DNA of 64,000 nt, from assembly GCF_000190575.1 (NCBI RefSeq), contig NC_015164.1:372001-436000 (forward strand), written 5' to 3'. This DNA comes from Phocaeicola salanitronis DSM 18170. Its GTDB lineage: Bacteria; Bacteroidota; Bacteroidia; Bacteroidales; Bacteroidaceae. Both the position numbers and the translations under genes were made by a program. Shown piece after piece: positions 44,567-52,666 of this stretch (position 1 is the first letter of the stretch; every line of letters starts with the position of its first letter). The notes beneath the pieces are model-generated. The model was not told the DNA's origin. It ran no database searches and worked only from the letters and a program-made list of their open reading frames with translations.

Positions 44567-44877
44567 AATTTCGATGCCTTGATCAAATCACCGAAAAACT
44601 CTCTTCCCCCTTTTTATTTTTTCGCTGCACCCCTCTTTTATACGGGAAGCATCTTCCGATACTCCGCACACCGACTTTCGACCTTCCTGATAAGAATTAT
44701 GTCGCGAAGGTATATGTCATGCCCCATTGTTCACAAGGTCAAGTCTGCCGATTCTCACCAAAATCTCCACCTCGGTTTCACTGAGGTTGTATTTTGCTGC
44801 GAAACCTTGCCGGAATGTTCCATGACACCTTTTGTTGCGCCAAAATTTTATCAAGCCCGAAAGTAGCGGATGCTACC

Positions 44878-44901
44878 AGAGGGAAGAAAAAAACTTAAAA
44901 T
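44878..44901 (+). promoter_or_regulatory. Leader motif AGAGGGAA-A-rich-TTAAAAT, copy 1
   Basis: AGAGGGAAG, an A-run, then CTTAAAAT, ending 9 nt before the ATG at 44911. The same arrangement precedes the genes at 47770 and 49030. The AGAGGGAA part may act in translation or as the end of a structured leader. Confidence 0.55.
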
Positions 44902-44910
44902 ATTGAGATT

Positions 44911-45204
44911 ATGGCAAATTACGCAACAAACAATTTCTTTGCACAGACAGAGAACGAAAAAGACCTTATTACGATTGAGCAGTTCATAGAAGAGAATTTC
45001 TGTGATAGCAACATTGCGAGACATGGACAATGTGTCGAGAGTGAATTTTACTCTAAATGGGAATGTCCTCAAAAAGAAATGGATGAATTGATTGCCTTGC
45101 TGGAAGCACCTAAGCGAATTTACATTCGCATACATTCTTATGAGCTTGCGAATGAGTATGTGAGCTTCAGGACGTTTTCAAATGGAGTTTGGAACATCAA
45201 ATAA
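44911..45204 (+). CDS. Conjugative-element accessory protein, unknown
   Basis: 97 residues, acidic (ITIEQFIEENFCDSNIARHG, CPQKEMDELIALLEA). It resembles the many short conserved proteins carried by Bacteroides conjugative elements in this position, but no function is known. It is the first of five closely spaced genes to 46301. Confidence 0.6.
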   Translation: MANYATNNFFAQTENEKDLITIEQFIEENFCDSNIARHGQCVESEFYSKWECPQKEMDELIALLEAPKRIYIRIHSYELANEYVSFRTFSNGVWNIK

Positions 45205-45214
45205 AGACAGGTTT

Positions 45215-45391
45215 ATGTACGAGAATGAAGAACAGTCCGACATCATAGGTAAGAGCTGCACCTTGCTTACCCCGTACAAGGGTTATACAGAGGGAACTGT
45301 TGTCGGCGACTATGGGGACAGAATCATTGTCTCCCTAACCAGCGGAAAAGAAATATCCGAATACCGAGATGAAGTAATCATTTATGAATAA
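45215..45391 (+). CDS. Small beta-rich accessory protein, unknown
   Basis: 58 residues from ATG 45215 (MYENEEQSDIIGKSCTLLTP); the frame upstream overlaps the previous gene and is less likely. YKGYTEGTVVGDYGDRIIVS reads like a small KOW/SH3-type barrel. It overlaps the next gene by 8 nt. Confidence 0.5.
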   Translation: MYENEEQSDIIGKSCTLLTPYKGYTEGTVVGDYGDRIIVSLTSGKEISEYRDEVIIYE

Positions 45392-45734
45392 TAAGAATAT
45401 ACTTATGACACCGATAGCAAACAAATTTGTCCAGTGGGAAGTGCCTGCACTGGAGACATTGCGGAATAGCCGTGCGTACAAACTTCGTGAGAGCCTCAAT
45501 AATGGAGGCAAGTTGAGCCGTGAAGATAAAAATTGGATAACCCGCAGCGTGAAGGAAAGCGTTTATTTCAAGCGAGGAATTGCCTTAAATGGCTATCACT
45601 TCGATTTCTCGGATGTCCTTAAGCGGTATTTTGTGAAACAACATGGGTTCATCTGTGAGTATTATGCCATTGACAAGACTGCATTAAGGTCAATATTGTA
45701 CGGCAGAATAGATGACATTGTAGAATTAAATTAA
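45384..45734 (+). CDS. Conjugative-element accessory protein, unknown
   Basis: 116 residues from ATG 45384. LSREDKNWITRSVKESVYFK and a C-terminal ID-x-x-LRSILYGRIDD are the most distinctive parts. No domain is recognised. It is translationally coupled to the preceding small gene. Confidence 0.55.
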   Translation: MNNKNILMTPIANKFVQWEVPALETLRNSRAYKLRESLNNGGKLSREDKNWITRSVKESVYFKRGIALNGYHFDFSDVLKRYFVKQHGFICEYYAIDKTALRSILYGRIDDIVELN

Positions 45735-45743
45735 GACAGGTAT

Positions 45744-46028
45744 ATGGGAAAATATCAGTTTTATCAAGACTGTAAGGTTACAGCCTGGGAACGTGATTAT
45801 TTCACTGTGGAAGCTGAAAGCTACGAAGATGCGGAAGCCATTGTCCGTTCATGGAAATGTGAAGATGTTTCGAATATCATTGACAGCCGTTTGTGCTACG
45901 ACGAATGGCGTGCGTTACCCGATACATCGGAATGTATGTCCCCCGATGAAAACGGTGGCAGTCCGACAATCGAGGTATATAACTCTGTTGGAAAAGTTAT
46001 TATAAACAATGCTCCTGAAAAGGCTTAA
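45744..46028 (+). CDS. Conjugative-element accessory protein, unknown
   Basis: 94 residues. It opens with YQFYQDCKVTAWERDYFTVE and AESYEDAEAIV, a pattern seen in small element proteins of the 'xxVeAesyeeA' kind. No function is known. It lies 9 nt after the previous stop. Confidence 0.55.
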   Translation: MGKYQFYQDCKVTAWERDYFTVEAESYEDAEAIVRSWKCEDVSNIIDSRLCYDEWRALPDTSECMSPDENGGSPTIEVYNSVGKVIINNAPEKA

Positions 46029-46043
46029 TCAAAATAGATTGTC

Positions 46044-46301
46044 ATGAATGTAACGATAGAACATATCTTCTGTCCCTATTGCGAGGAAGTGATAAACCTG
46101 TATTTTAGAATTATGAATACGATTCTCTTTTCGTGTAATGAAGCTGAACTTCGCACAAGTATGGAACGTCTAAAGAAAGAGACCAGGCTTGACGAGTATT
46201 TCATATTCGGTTATGGGGCACATCATCTGTGGCTATGCCAGAGGAAACCGAGCGATAAAAACAAGGTCTTCGAGCATCGCATCATGATTGCCCGTTTCTG
46301 A
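46044..46301 (+). CDS. Small accessory protein with CPYC motif
   Basis: 85 residues with FCPYCEE near the N-terminus (a single CxxC) and GYGAHHLWLCQRK near the end. A lone CxxC could bind metal in a dimer or be redox active. It is the last gene of the 44911 operon, and a perfect palindrome lies 46 nt downstream. Confidence 0.5.
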   Translation: MNVTIEHIFCPYCEEVINLYFRIMNTILFSCNEAELRTSMERLKKETRLDEYFIFGYGAHHLWLCQRKPSDKNKVFEHRIMIARF

Positions 46302-46346
46302 CCTTGCTGTATATGTATAGATTGCATTTTCTGGATTATTCAAGGT

Positions 46347-46377
46347 CATATTCTCAATACGCCGTATTGAGAATATG
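46347..46377. repeat. 31-bp near-perfect palindrome
   Basis: CATATTCTCAATACG (46347-46361) and CGTATTGAGAATATG (46363-46377) are exact reverse complements around a single C. No T-run follows, so it is not a simple terminator. Confidence 0.9.
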
Positions 46378-47025
46378 TACCTTCGATACTTTTTATCATG
46401 GCTATTTTCCGGGGGCAGGGATTCCTTTTTTATTTTCTTTTGGCTGCACCACACCCTTTTATTGCACATTCCATTCGCTGCGGAGCGACCCTCATGCTTT
46501 TGCCCGCAGGGGGCATTCCTGCCCGCTTTCCTGCCTGCCTCCTGCTTCCCATTGCAGCCGGAACAGACGCCTGACGGATGCTTTGCGCAAAGCCGGCTGT
46601 TGAACTTCCGGTCATGGCCCTCCACGCAGGGCTTTTTGGCCCGCCATTGGCTCCTTTTTGCCGCTTCAATGTCAAGCGGGTGTGGCTGGCCTGCCGACTT
46701 CATGCCGGCACTACGGGGAGAATATGCCTGCTTGCGCCTTGCGGACACGTCCTTCCGAAGCCCGTCGCTTCGTGTTCTACTTTTTCACTACTGCTTTTGG
46801 CCGAAGTCACAATCATTTTCCGCCGCAAAGATAGTATGCGGTCGGGAGCGGCTTGACAAGCCTTGACCAATGCACAGCTGTACAAATCTTCCTTTATCGG
46901 GCCTGCGGTTTTGGGGGACCAAAAATAAAGAGTATTTGCTGGCAGTCCTTGGTGCATCCCTTTGCGACACCTACTTTTTTGGGCATCGTAAAATTGATTT
47001 GTTTAACTTCTAAAAGCATTGAATT
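46378..47025. other. Gene-free leader region upstream of ssb
   Basis: About 650 nt. The GC-rich middle (46430-46860) has open frames on both strands, but none has a natural composition or homologue I recognise. A CGCTGC/GCAGCG-type and other short dyads suggest a structured leader for ssb. Confidence 0.5.
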
Positions 47026-47406
47026 ATGAAAAAGATTGAGAACACATTCACAGTGACAGGTTTCGTAGGTAAGGACGCTGAAATCCGCAGTTTCACCAGC
47101 GCAAGTGTAGCACGTTTCTCCCTGGCCGTAGGCCGTCAGGAGAAGTCCGGCGATCAGACCAGCCGGGTGTCCGCTTTCCTGAATTTTGAGGCGTGGCGCA
47201 AAAACGAGAACAAAGGGTCTTTCGACTACCTGGCCAAAGGCACCCTGCTTACCGTGGAGGGCTATTTCAAGCCCGAAAGATGGACAGACAAAGACGGCAT
47301 CGAGCATAATAGCATCACGATGGTAGCCGTCAAGTTCTACCCGGCAGCGGAAAAGGAGGAAGCCCCTGCGGAGCCGGCAGCGAAACCGAAACGGGGCAAA
47401 AAATAA
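47026..47406 (+). CDS. Single-stranded DNA-binding protein (OB fold)
   Basis: 126 residues, a mobile-element SSB. ENTFTVTGFVGKDAEIRSF, VARFSLAVGRQEK, FLNFEAWRKNE and LLTVEGYFKPERW mark the OB fold (1-105). The tail is basic and Ala/Pro/Glu-rich (EEAPAEPAAKPKRGKK) and lacks the acidic DDIPF tip that binds partner proteins in chromosomal SSB. It coats the single strand during transfer or replication. A UUCG terminator follows. Confidence 0.92.
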   Translation: MKKIENTFTVTGFVGKDAEIRSFTSASVARFSLAVGRQEKSGDQTSRVSAFLNFEAWRKNENKGSFDYLAKGTLLTVEGYFKPERWTDKDGIEHNSITMVAVKFYPAAEKEEAPAEPAAKPKRGKK

Positions 47407-47423
47407 CCTCCTGCTTCCCGGTC

Positions 47424-47450
47424 AAAAGCGGCCTTCGGGTCGCTTTTCTT
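47424..47450 (+). terminator. UUCG-loop terminator after ssb
   Basis: AAAAGCGGCC (47424-47433) pairs with GGTCGCTTTT (47438-47447) around TTCG, then CTT. A 10-bp stem with a stable tetraloop. Confidence 0.8.
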
Positions 47451-47733
47451 ATGCTCATTGTTATTCTCCTCGAGCCTGTTCCTTTTATACTGTATCTCCA
47501 TGCCGGTCCCGCCGTCCATTGATTTTCCTGTGCAAAGTTAAGCCGGGCGGGAACCGTCAAGGCGCGGCTACATTTGTGGTTAACAACCATCAACTCGCAG
47601 GCTCGTCAATACTTCTTGAACACAAATGCAATCGTCATGGACTGTCCGCTTCCTCCTTGCCTTGTTCCCTCCTTTCCGGCTTGTATCCTGCACATAAAAT
47701 CAAATCCCGTCGGAAGAGGCGAAACCTCTGAAG

Positions 47734-47761
47734 AGAGGGAAGAAAAACAAACAATTAAAAT
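47734..47761 (+). promoter_or_regulatory. Leader motif AGAGGGAA, copy 2
   Basis: AGAGGGAAGAAAAA and then ATTAAAAT, ending 8 nt before the ATG at 47770. It lies at the end of the 47451-47769 interval, which has no gene. Confidence 0.5.
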
Positions 47762-47769
47762 CATATCAA

Positions 47770-48084
47770 ATGGAGAGAATTTACAGCTTCAAAGGATGGG
47801 TAAAAGCAATCATCGACAATGAAAACGCAGAAGTTCTGTGTCAGTTGGAAGAAAATGGGGTCGGCAATATAGGGAAAAAGACTCTGGTTGAAATGGCGAA
47901 AGCGCAATTTGAACACTGGAAAGAGTTTTGCCAACTACTTGACACAGAGAGTAGAATAGCGGTGCATGTTTGTGTATACGGCAATGACATTCTACCCAAC
48001 GGCTTGCTTTGCCGGAAAGAGCACGAATGTGTCTATAGGGACTTCGTTAAAATTGAGCCGCACAGGAAGAATATTAACTTATAA
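47770..48084 (+). CDS. Conjugative-element accessory protein, unknown
   Basis: 104 residues (MERIYSFKGWVKAIIDNENA, LVEMAKAQFEHWKEFCQLLD). A mixed alpha/beta pattern with three Cys in the second half, none in a clear metal motif. It lies 11 nt before the next gene, in one operon. Confidence 0.55.
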   Translation: MERIYSFKGWVKAIIDNENAEVLCQLEENGVGNIGKKTLVEMAKAQFEHWKEFCQLLDTESRIAVHVCVYGNDILPNGLLCRKEHECVYRDFVKIEPHRKNINL

Positions 48085-48095
48085 AATTAAAAGAC

Positions 48096-48617
48096 ATGAA
48101 ACAGATTATTTGGTCGAGCGAGGACAGGTTGGATGATAATGCAAGAGAAAGATACCAGGAATTTCAGCGTGAGGTGCAAGATGACAACACTTACATTGTC
48201 AGTGAAGAAGAATGGGCGGACGAGGTGTACGGCTATTTGGATGACGAACGGCATAACTTGAACAAGCACATTGACGGCGTTATCATGGTGTTTGCCGATT
48301 TAGGGCTGTGGTATGGCCGGAGGCAAGGCTACCAAATACTGGGCAGCAATATCGCCGACATATTGCACTCCCAATGTGATGAAGCCGAGTGGTACGGTGA
48401 TGGTTACAACATTCGGGGGCGCATGATTCACCATGACGGAACAAACTATGTTTTGTACCGTATAGCCAAAGACAGGGACGAAGCGGAACGCATTGCCGCC
48501 AAAATCTACAGTGGGGAAATCGACGAGGAAGGCTTTCGCCGGAGAACCCGCTCCCTCTATCCGTATGTCGCCGATGTTTACGGCTGGAAGACCAGAAACC
48601 GTAAAAAGTCCGCGTGA
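48096..48617 (+). CDS. Conjugative-element accessory protein, unknown
   Basis: 173 residues, strongly acidic N-terminal half (WSSEDRLDDNARERYQEF, VSEEEWADEVYGYLDDERHN), then DLGLWYGRRQGY and HDGTNYVLYRIAKD. The acidity recalls DNA-mimic anti-restriction proteins, but I see no ArdA/ArdB signature. Known from Bacteroides elements only as a conserved hypothetical. Confidence 0.6.
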   Translation: MKQIIWSSEDRLDDNARERYQEFQREVQDDNTYIVSEEEWADEVYGYLDDERHNLNKHIDGVIMVFADLGLWYGRRQGYQILGSNIADILHSQCDEAEWYGDGYNIRGRMIHHDGTNYVLYRIAKDRDEAERIAAKIYSGEIDEEGFRRRTRSLYPYVADVYGWKTRNRKKSA

Positions 48618-49029
48618 GAATGACAAACATGGCAATGAATGCCGCAGCCGTCTATGGGATGTGTTGCGGCATATTCCTTTCATTCTGCATGAAAGACCCT
48701 TTTGCGGGCCGGGCAACCTGTTCTGACTCATCCGGACTAACCTTTTATATATACCTCTTTTCCCTTTTCTATTATTTTCTGTTCGCCTCTATAATCCGGA
48801 CCGTAAGCCGTCTATTGTTTCTGCAAATTTCGATTGCCGCCTGTCAGTCCGCTCAAGGACCTCCTTGTTTGCTGGCGAAAAATCTTCCTCACCGTCTCCG
48901 CTGGCGAGCGTATTTTTCGCAGCATCCTTGTTCTTGGACTGGTCGCCAATCCTCGGGCAGAAAAATAAACAGCCTTCCGGTACAGGATTGTATCAGAGGG
49001 AAAAAAATCAAACTTAAAATTGAAGCATT
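48618..49029. other. Gene-free leader region
   Basis: About 410 nt with no credible gene, pyrimidine-rich on the plus strand near 48740-48800, ending in leader motif copy 3. Confidence 0.45.
48995..49020 (+). promoter_or_regulatory. Leader motif AGAGGGAA, copy 3
   Basis: AGAGGGAAAAAAA then AAACTTAAAAT, ending 9 nt before the ATG at 49030; nearly identical to copy 1. Confidence 0.55.
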
Positions 49030-49344
49030 ATGACATTCAGAGAATTTATTAGCGAGAACGGCTACACGGTACAGACAACCTTTTGGGAAGATTTCACAAT
49101 AGCCGACCGGTTTGGGCTTTCGGCTATCCGGGACACATACAACCGTGCTTTCAAGGAGTGGAATGAGAACTACAAGTTTCTGACCGAATTGGTATTGGTT
49201 CTCAATCACAAGATTTGGCAGCATCACAAGAGCCACCCCGAAGTCGCAGCACTTTACAATGACCTATGGAAGCAGGCAGACCTATACGCGGTCGAAAATC
49301 TGAAAGATGACGAGTTGAATTATTTTTTTGAAGTAACGGATTAA
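49030..49344 (+). CDS. Conjugative-element accessory protein, unknown
   Basis: 104 residues (MTFREFISENGYTVQTTFWE, FGLSAIRDTYNRAFKEWNEN). All-helical with many aromatic residues. It is led by the repeated AGAGGGAA motif and is followed at 23 nt by an LPD11 gene. I know of no function. Confidence 0.6.
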   Translation: MTFREFISENGYTVQTTFWEDFTIADRFGLSAIRDTYNRAFKEWNENYKFLTELVLVLNHKIWQHHKSHPEVAALYNDLWKQADLYAVENLKDDELNYFFEVTD

Positions 49345-49367
49345 ACAGATATTAAAATAGAAAAGAT

Positions 49368-49622
49368 ATGACAAAAGAAGAAGTTTTACAGCATGACAAG
49401 AAGTTCCGCTATATGCTCCTGTCCCGAATGCAGTCAGATTGCGAGTATTATCTGAACTATGGCAACAGGAATCCAAAACGCCTGTGGGCTGGCGATGAAC
49501 AGCGACAAATCGAGTACATGATACTGTTGCATGACAGTTTCAAGGAGGATGAGAAACCGCAATGGCTGACAATGGATGAAATTATCGACTATCAAAAGAG
49601 AATGCTTGAGCCTGTCGCCTGA
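49368..49622 (+). CDS. LPD11-domain small protein
   Basis: 84 residues. FRYMLLSRMQSDCEYYLNYG, KRLWAGDEQRQIEYMILLHD and EKPQWLTMDEI match the large-polyvalent-protein-associated domain LPD11, which occurs in polyproteins and small proteins of conjugative elements. A GC-rich dyad (49637-49662) follows the stop. Confidence 0.7.
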   Translation: MTKEEVLQHDKKFRYMLLSRMQSDCEYYLNYGNRNPKRLWAGDEQRQIEYMILLHDSFKEDEKPQWLTMDEIIDYQKRMLEPVA

Positions 49623-49694
49623 TGCGAAAAGTAGCTGCAGCCGTCCTGATGGTGGCGGCTGCGGCATTTGCTGAGGTCTATCCCAACTCCTTTT

Positions 49695-50117
49695 TTATCG
49701 GCCACCGACATTCACTTCTGACATTTTTATTTTATTCAATGCCATGCGGCATAATAATTTATGAAAAGGTTTTATGAAAAAGAAGTATATCCGTCCCAAA
49801 GCATTGTGAAATTTAACGGATGTGCAGATACTGATTGCCTGCTCCGATTTTACCAGCTCGCCACACTCAATCTTGATTTCAAGAAATAGATGCCTGTCGT
49901 CTTTTTCAATTTGTATGTGATTGGTGGAGTTTTCCGTTATAAGGTCGTTAAAGCCGTTACTGGCTTTCAGCCCGAACCTTTTTACAATTTTATTCCGGAT
50001 ATTGAAAAGCAACCTTACAAGAGGAGGATAGTCGGAGAAAATCATGTCGTACACCTCCTGTGCCGTAATCTGCTTTTTCGTACATACACTTATCGAATAT
50101 TTGTCTATGTAATCCAT
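49695..50117 (-). CDS. DUF2867-like protein
   Basis: 140 residues. FSDYPPLVRLLFNIRNKIVK and RFGLK match the opening of DUF2867 proteins; the rest (HLFLEIKIECGELVKSEQ) fits a beta-sandwich-like lipid- or ligand-binding fold. Function is unknown. It is on the opposite strand to the transfer-type genes before it, so it is likely cargo. Confidence 0.6.
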   Translation of the reverse strand: MDYIDKYSISVCTKKQITAQEVYDMIFSDYPPLVRLLFNIRNKIVKRFGLKASNGFNDLITENSTNHIQIEKDDRHLFLEIKIECGELVKSEQAISICTSVKFHNALGRIYFFFIKPFHKLLCRMALNKIKMSEVNVGGR

Positions 50118-50169
50118 TTTACTGTTTTTTATTGCAACATTGCACGTTTATAATTTGACAATACATTTT

Positions 50170-50586
50170 CTATTCGGTCAAAAAACATTCCCCATCAATG
50201 TCTTTAATACGGATGACAGGAATACCCGTGCCATCCTCGAACTGTAGAACCCCTTTGTCCGGCTCTACACTCTTGACAATCCCGGTCGCCGTATGATAAC
50301 TTCCACCCTCTTTCTTATCATCAGGCACAAAATAAGTAACACTAATAGTCGGCTTTTCATCCAATGATTGCAGATAAGCCAGCTTCCTGTTCAGCACTTC
50401 AGCATCACTTTCGGACAGTTCCTCTTCCGCCTCCGTCAGCCTTGCGGCCTCTGTGATGGCCGAATCATGTCCGGTCAATGCGGCAAAGGGAGCAAACTGG
50501 GCAGCACGGTTATACATGGACATCTGCGGATGTCTTTCGGAAACATGGTGCGGCAGGTTGATGATGTCGTCGTATGGGTGATTCAT
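50170..50586 (-). CDS. YolD-like protein, partner of Y-family polymerase
   Basis: 138 residues. YDDIINLPHHVSERHPQMSM and AAQFAPFAALTGHDSAI are the YolD-like signature; the C-terminal half is a small barrel (TGIVKSVEPDKGVLQFEDGT). YolD proteins pair with UvrX/DinB-type polymerases on plasmids and elements. The start overlaps the polymerase stop by 4 nt (ATGA), so the two are coupled. Confidence 0.8.
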   Translation of the reverse strand: MNHPYDDIINLPHHVSERHPQMSMYNRAAQFAPFAALTGHDSAITEAARLTEAEEELSESDAEVLNRKLAYLQSLDEKPTISVTYFVPDDKKEGGSYHTATGIVKSVEPDKGVLQFEDGTGIPVIRIKDIDGECFLTE

Positions 50587-52094
50587 GCTTTGTGCCCTCC
50601 TATCTGTTCATTACGTTCCTTGGCAGTGGCGCCCTCTTCATAATTCAGTCCTTTCAGAATGGCGTTCTTACCGAACTGTTTCTTGATGTTCAGAATGGCC
50701 GTCTGTATTTGGCGCTCCTTGGCAAGCCTTTCCTTTTCTTCCCTCTGTTTCCTTTCCAGCGCTTCATAGTCTGTGAACAGGTCATACTGCACCGGAGACG
50801 GATTCTTGGCTGCCGTTTCTTCATCGACGACATGGTTCGTGGTCAGGTTGATGCGTCTCACCAGCAGCTTGGGATTGACAATCCGGCCGAAAAGTTCCAT
50901 GACGGCTTCTGATATGAGCCGGGCGGATGATGTCGGGCTTTCAAGGTTGGCCGTGCCATGTGCGTGCTTCGGGACTTTCCGGCCATAGTAGTCGGTCGTT
51001 ACTTCACCCTTATATGTTGTCCGTGCATCTTCATTGGACAGACTGGCTGTATCATAGCCGATGGTCAGCACGAGCTGGTCTGTAACCATCCTTTTGTCAA
51101 GCAGGTCGAGAGCGGCGCTTTCCGCCATTTCCCGGACTACCACACGGGCTTTCCGTACCGTGTATGGCTCCTGGAGCACCTGCCCGCTGCTGAACGAGTT
51201 CGTTGCCGGCTTATAGGCTTTTATAAATTCCATCGTGCAAGGCTCCCATCCCCAGGCATGGTCTATCAGCAGCTCTGCATTGACGCCAAACAGCTGATAC
51301 AGCACCTCCTCGTTCCTGACGGACTGCCTTGCGATGTCTCCCATCGTGTAGATGCCGTATTGCTCCAGTTTGCTGGCTATGCCTTTTCCCACACGCCAGA
51401 AATCCGTCAGCGGTCGGTGCGTCCACAGCTTCCTGCGGTATGTCATCTCATCCAGTTCCGCTATGCGCACACCGTCCTTGTCCGCTGGGATATGCTTGGC
51501 CTCGATGTCCATTGCTACTTTGCAGAGGTACAGATTGGTGCCAATCCCTGCGGTTGCCGTGATGCCAGTCTGCCGCAGTACATCGCCGATCATTCTTCTT
51601 GCCAATTCGTGTGCCGTGACTCCGTAGGTGGACAGATAATCCGTTACGTCCATGAACACTTCGTCTATTGAATATACATGGATGTCCTCCGGGGCAATAT
51701 AGTTGAGATATATCTTGTAGATGCGCGTGCTGTGCTCGATGTAATAAGCCATGCGGGGCGTAGCGGCGATATAGTCCACCTCCCAGTCCGGATGAGCTTT
51801 CAGATCAATGTCCGACACAGATTTTCCTGTCAGCCTGTATCCCCTTGAGTTTCTTCTGCGCCCGGCATTGACTTCCCTTAATTTCTGCTCAACCTCGAAC
51901 AGCCGGGCCCGGCCGGGAATGCCGTATGCTTTTAGCGAAGGACTGACGGCAAGGCAGATGGTCTTTTCCGTCCGGCTCCTGTCGGCCACGACGAGATTGG
52001 TCGTGAGCGGGTCAAGCCCACGTTCCACACACTCGACCGAGGCGTAGAACGACTTCAGGTCAATAGCTATGTATGTCCTGCCTGTGTCCTGCAT
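50583..52094 (-). CDS. Y-family translesion DNA polymerase (DinB/UvrX-like)
   Basis: 503 residues. The catalytic palm is visible: YIAIDLKSFYASVECVERGL near residues 8-27 and VYSIDEVFMDVTDYL near 140, carrying the three acidic residues. Finger and little-finger domains follow, with a charged C-terminal extension (ALERKQREEKERLAKER). It copies damaged DNA with low fidelity and may raise mutation rate after transfer or stress. It is coupled to the YolD gene. Confidence 0.9.
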   Translation of the reverse strand: MQDTGRTYIAIDLKSFYASVECVERGLDPLTTNLVVADRSRTEKTICLAVSPSLKAYGIPGRARLFEVEQKLREVNAGRRRNSRGYRLTGKSVSDIDLKAHPDWEVDYIAATPRMAYYIEHSTRIYKIYLNYIAPEDIHVYSIDEVFMDVTDYLSTYGVTAHELARRMIGDVLRQTGITATAGIGTNLYLCKVAMDIEAKHIPADKDGVRIAELDEMTYRRKLWTHRPLTDFWRVGKGIASKLEQYGIYTMGDIARQSVRNEEVLYQLFGVNAELLIDHAWGWEPCTMEFIKAYKPATNSFSSGQVLQEPYTVRKARVVVREMAESAALDLLDKRMVTDQLVLTIGYDTASLSNEDARTTYKGEVTTDYYGRKVPKHAHGTANLESPTSSARLISEAVMELFGRIVNPKLLVRRINLTTNHVVDEETAAKNPSPVQYDLFTDYEALERKQREEKERLAKERQIQTAILNIKKQFGKNAILKGLNYEEGATAKERNEQIGGHKA

Positions 52095-52112
52095 GTCTGT
52101 CTTGCCAACGGG

Positions 52113-52214
52113 TTATCGGTCTCTCCGGTAATCAGACTTCCTGAATCCGCCCCACAGCCCTTTAAGGATTTTGCCTACTACCCAGAACACGGCTATAATC
52201 ACCAGAATTTCCAT
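52113..52214 (-). CDS. Tiny membrane protein, 33 aa
   Basis: The reverse-strand frame MEILVIIAVFWVVGKILKGL followed by WGGFRKSDYRRDR: one hydrophobic helix with a positively charged C-terminus. It fills the gap between the polymerase gene and the DUF3408-like gene on their strand. The composition is protein-like, but the size makes it uncertain. Confidence 0.45.
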   Translation of the reverse strand: MEILVIIAVFWVVGKILKGLWGGFRKSDYRRDR

Positions 52215-52225
52215 ACTCTTCTCTT

Positions 52226-52297
52226 TTTATATAACCATATAATTATGCACTTATATAATTATGATTTTATATAATTATATATTATAACAATATCAAT
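52226..52297. repeat. AT-rich iterated sequence downstream of DUF3408/parA
   Basis: Repeated TATAATTATA-like units in a stretch that is almost only A and T, matching in kind the stretch at 53399-53575 upstream of parA. Confidence 0.6.
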
Positions 52298-52298
52298 T

Positions 52299-52661
52299 CT
52301 ATAACTCATTGAGGCTCTCCTCATTCTCCTCAATGTAAGTCATTATTATTGCGGCTGCAAGCGACCTCAAAGGAATATTACGGTGTGCATTGAGGCGGAT
52401 TAGTTCAAGCCGTTTCTTTACCTCTTTGGGAAGCCAGATGGCAAATCCCTGCTCGCTTATGCCGGTATATTTTGCGAGGTTTTCCTCAAAGGCTTTCTTG
52501 CCTCTCTTGCGGCGTTTTGTCTCCCTTTCTGCGGCAGGGTCGCCGTTCGCATCCACGACGGGTTCTTTATCCTTGCCTGGTGTCGTTATGCCCCGCACGA
52601 TGTCGTCCAGTCCCATGTTCGCAAGCGGGTTGTCTATTTCCGGTCTGCTGTTCTTTGCCAT
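52299..52661 (-). CDS. DUF3408-like protein, partner of ParA
   Basis: 120 residues. A disordered charged N-terminus (with KRRKRGKK near 50) is followed by a C-terminal ribbon-helix-helix-like domain (GFAIWLPKEVKKRLELIRLN, RSLAAAIIMTYIEEN). Such proteins (TraB/DUF3408 type in CTnDOT-like elements) sit next to ParA and probably bind DNA as the ParB-like or regulatory partner. The parA stop is 5 nt upstream. Confidence 0.7.
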   Translation of the reverse strand: MAKNSRPEIDNPLANMGLDDIVRGITTPGKDKEPVVDANGDPAAERETKRRKRGKKAFEENLAKYTGISEQGFAIWLPKEVKKRLELIRLNAHRNIPLRSLAAAIIMTYIEENEESLNEL

Positions 52662-52666
52662 AGCCT

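Larger units (their letters stand above)
44222..44910. other. Intergenic boundary between defence operon and element backbone
   Basis: About 690 nt without a credible gene. It contains the inverted repeat at 44515-44566 and a C-rich stretch (44604-44640) followed by the leader motif at 44878. The change in gene type and direction here suggests the edge of the defence cargo. Confidence 0.5.

Noticed and set aside
46347..46377. Palindrome as a plain terminator of the preceding operon.
   Set aside because: There is no T-run after it and the loop of one base is too small for a normal RNA hairpin.
46375..46957. Several open frames of 80-170 codons on both strands.
   Set aside because: Composition is unnatural, frames overlap on opposite strands and nothing is recognisable; the region fits a GC-rich leader.
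48096..48617. Anti-restriction protein (ArdA/ArdB) identity for the acidic 173-aa protein.
   Set aside because: Only the acidity fits; no family signature could be seen.
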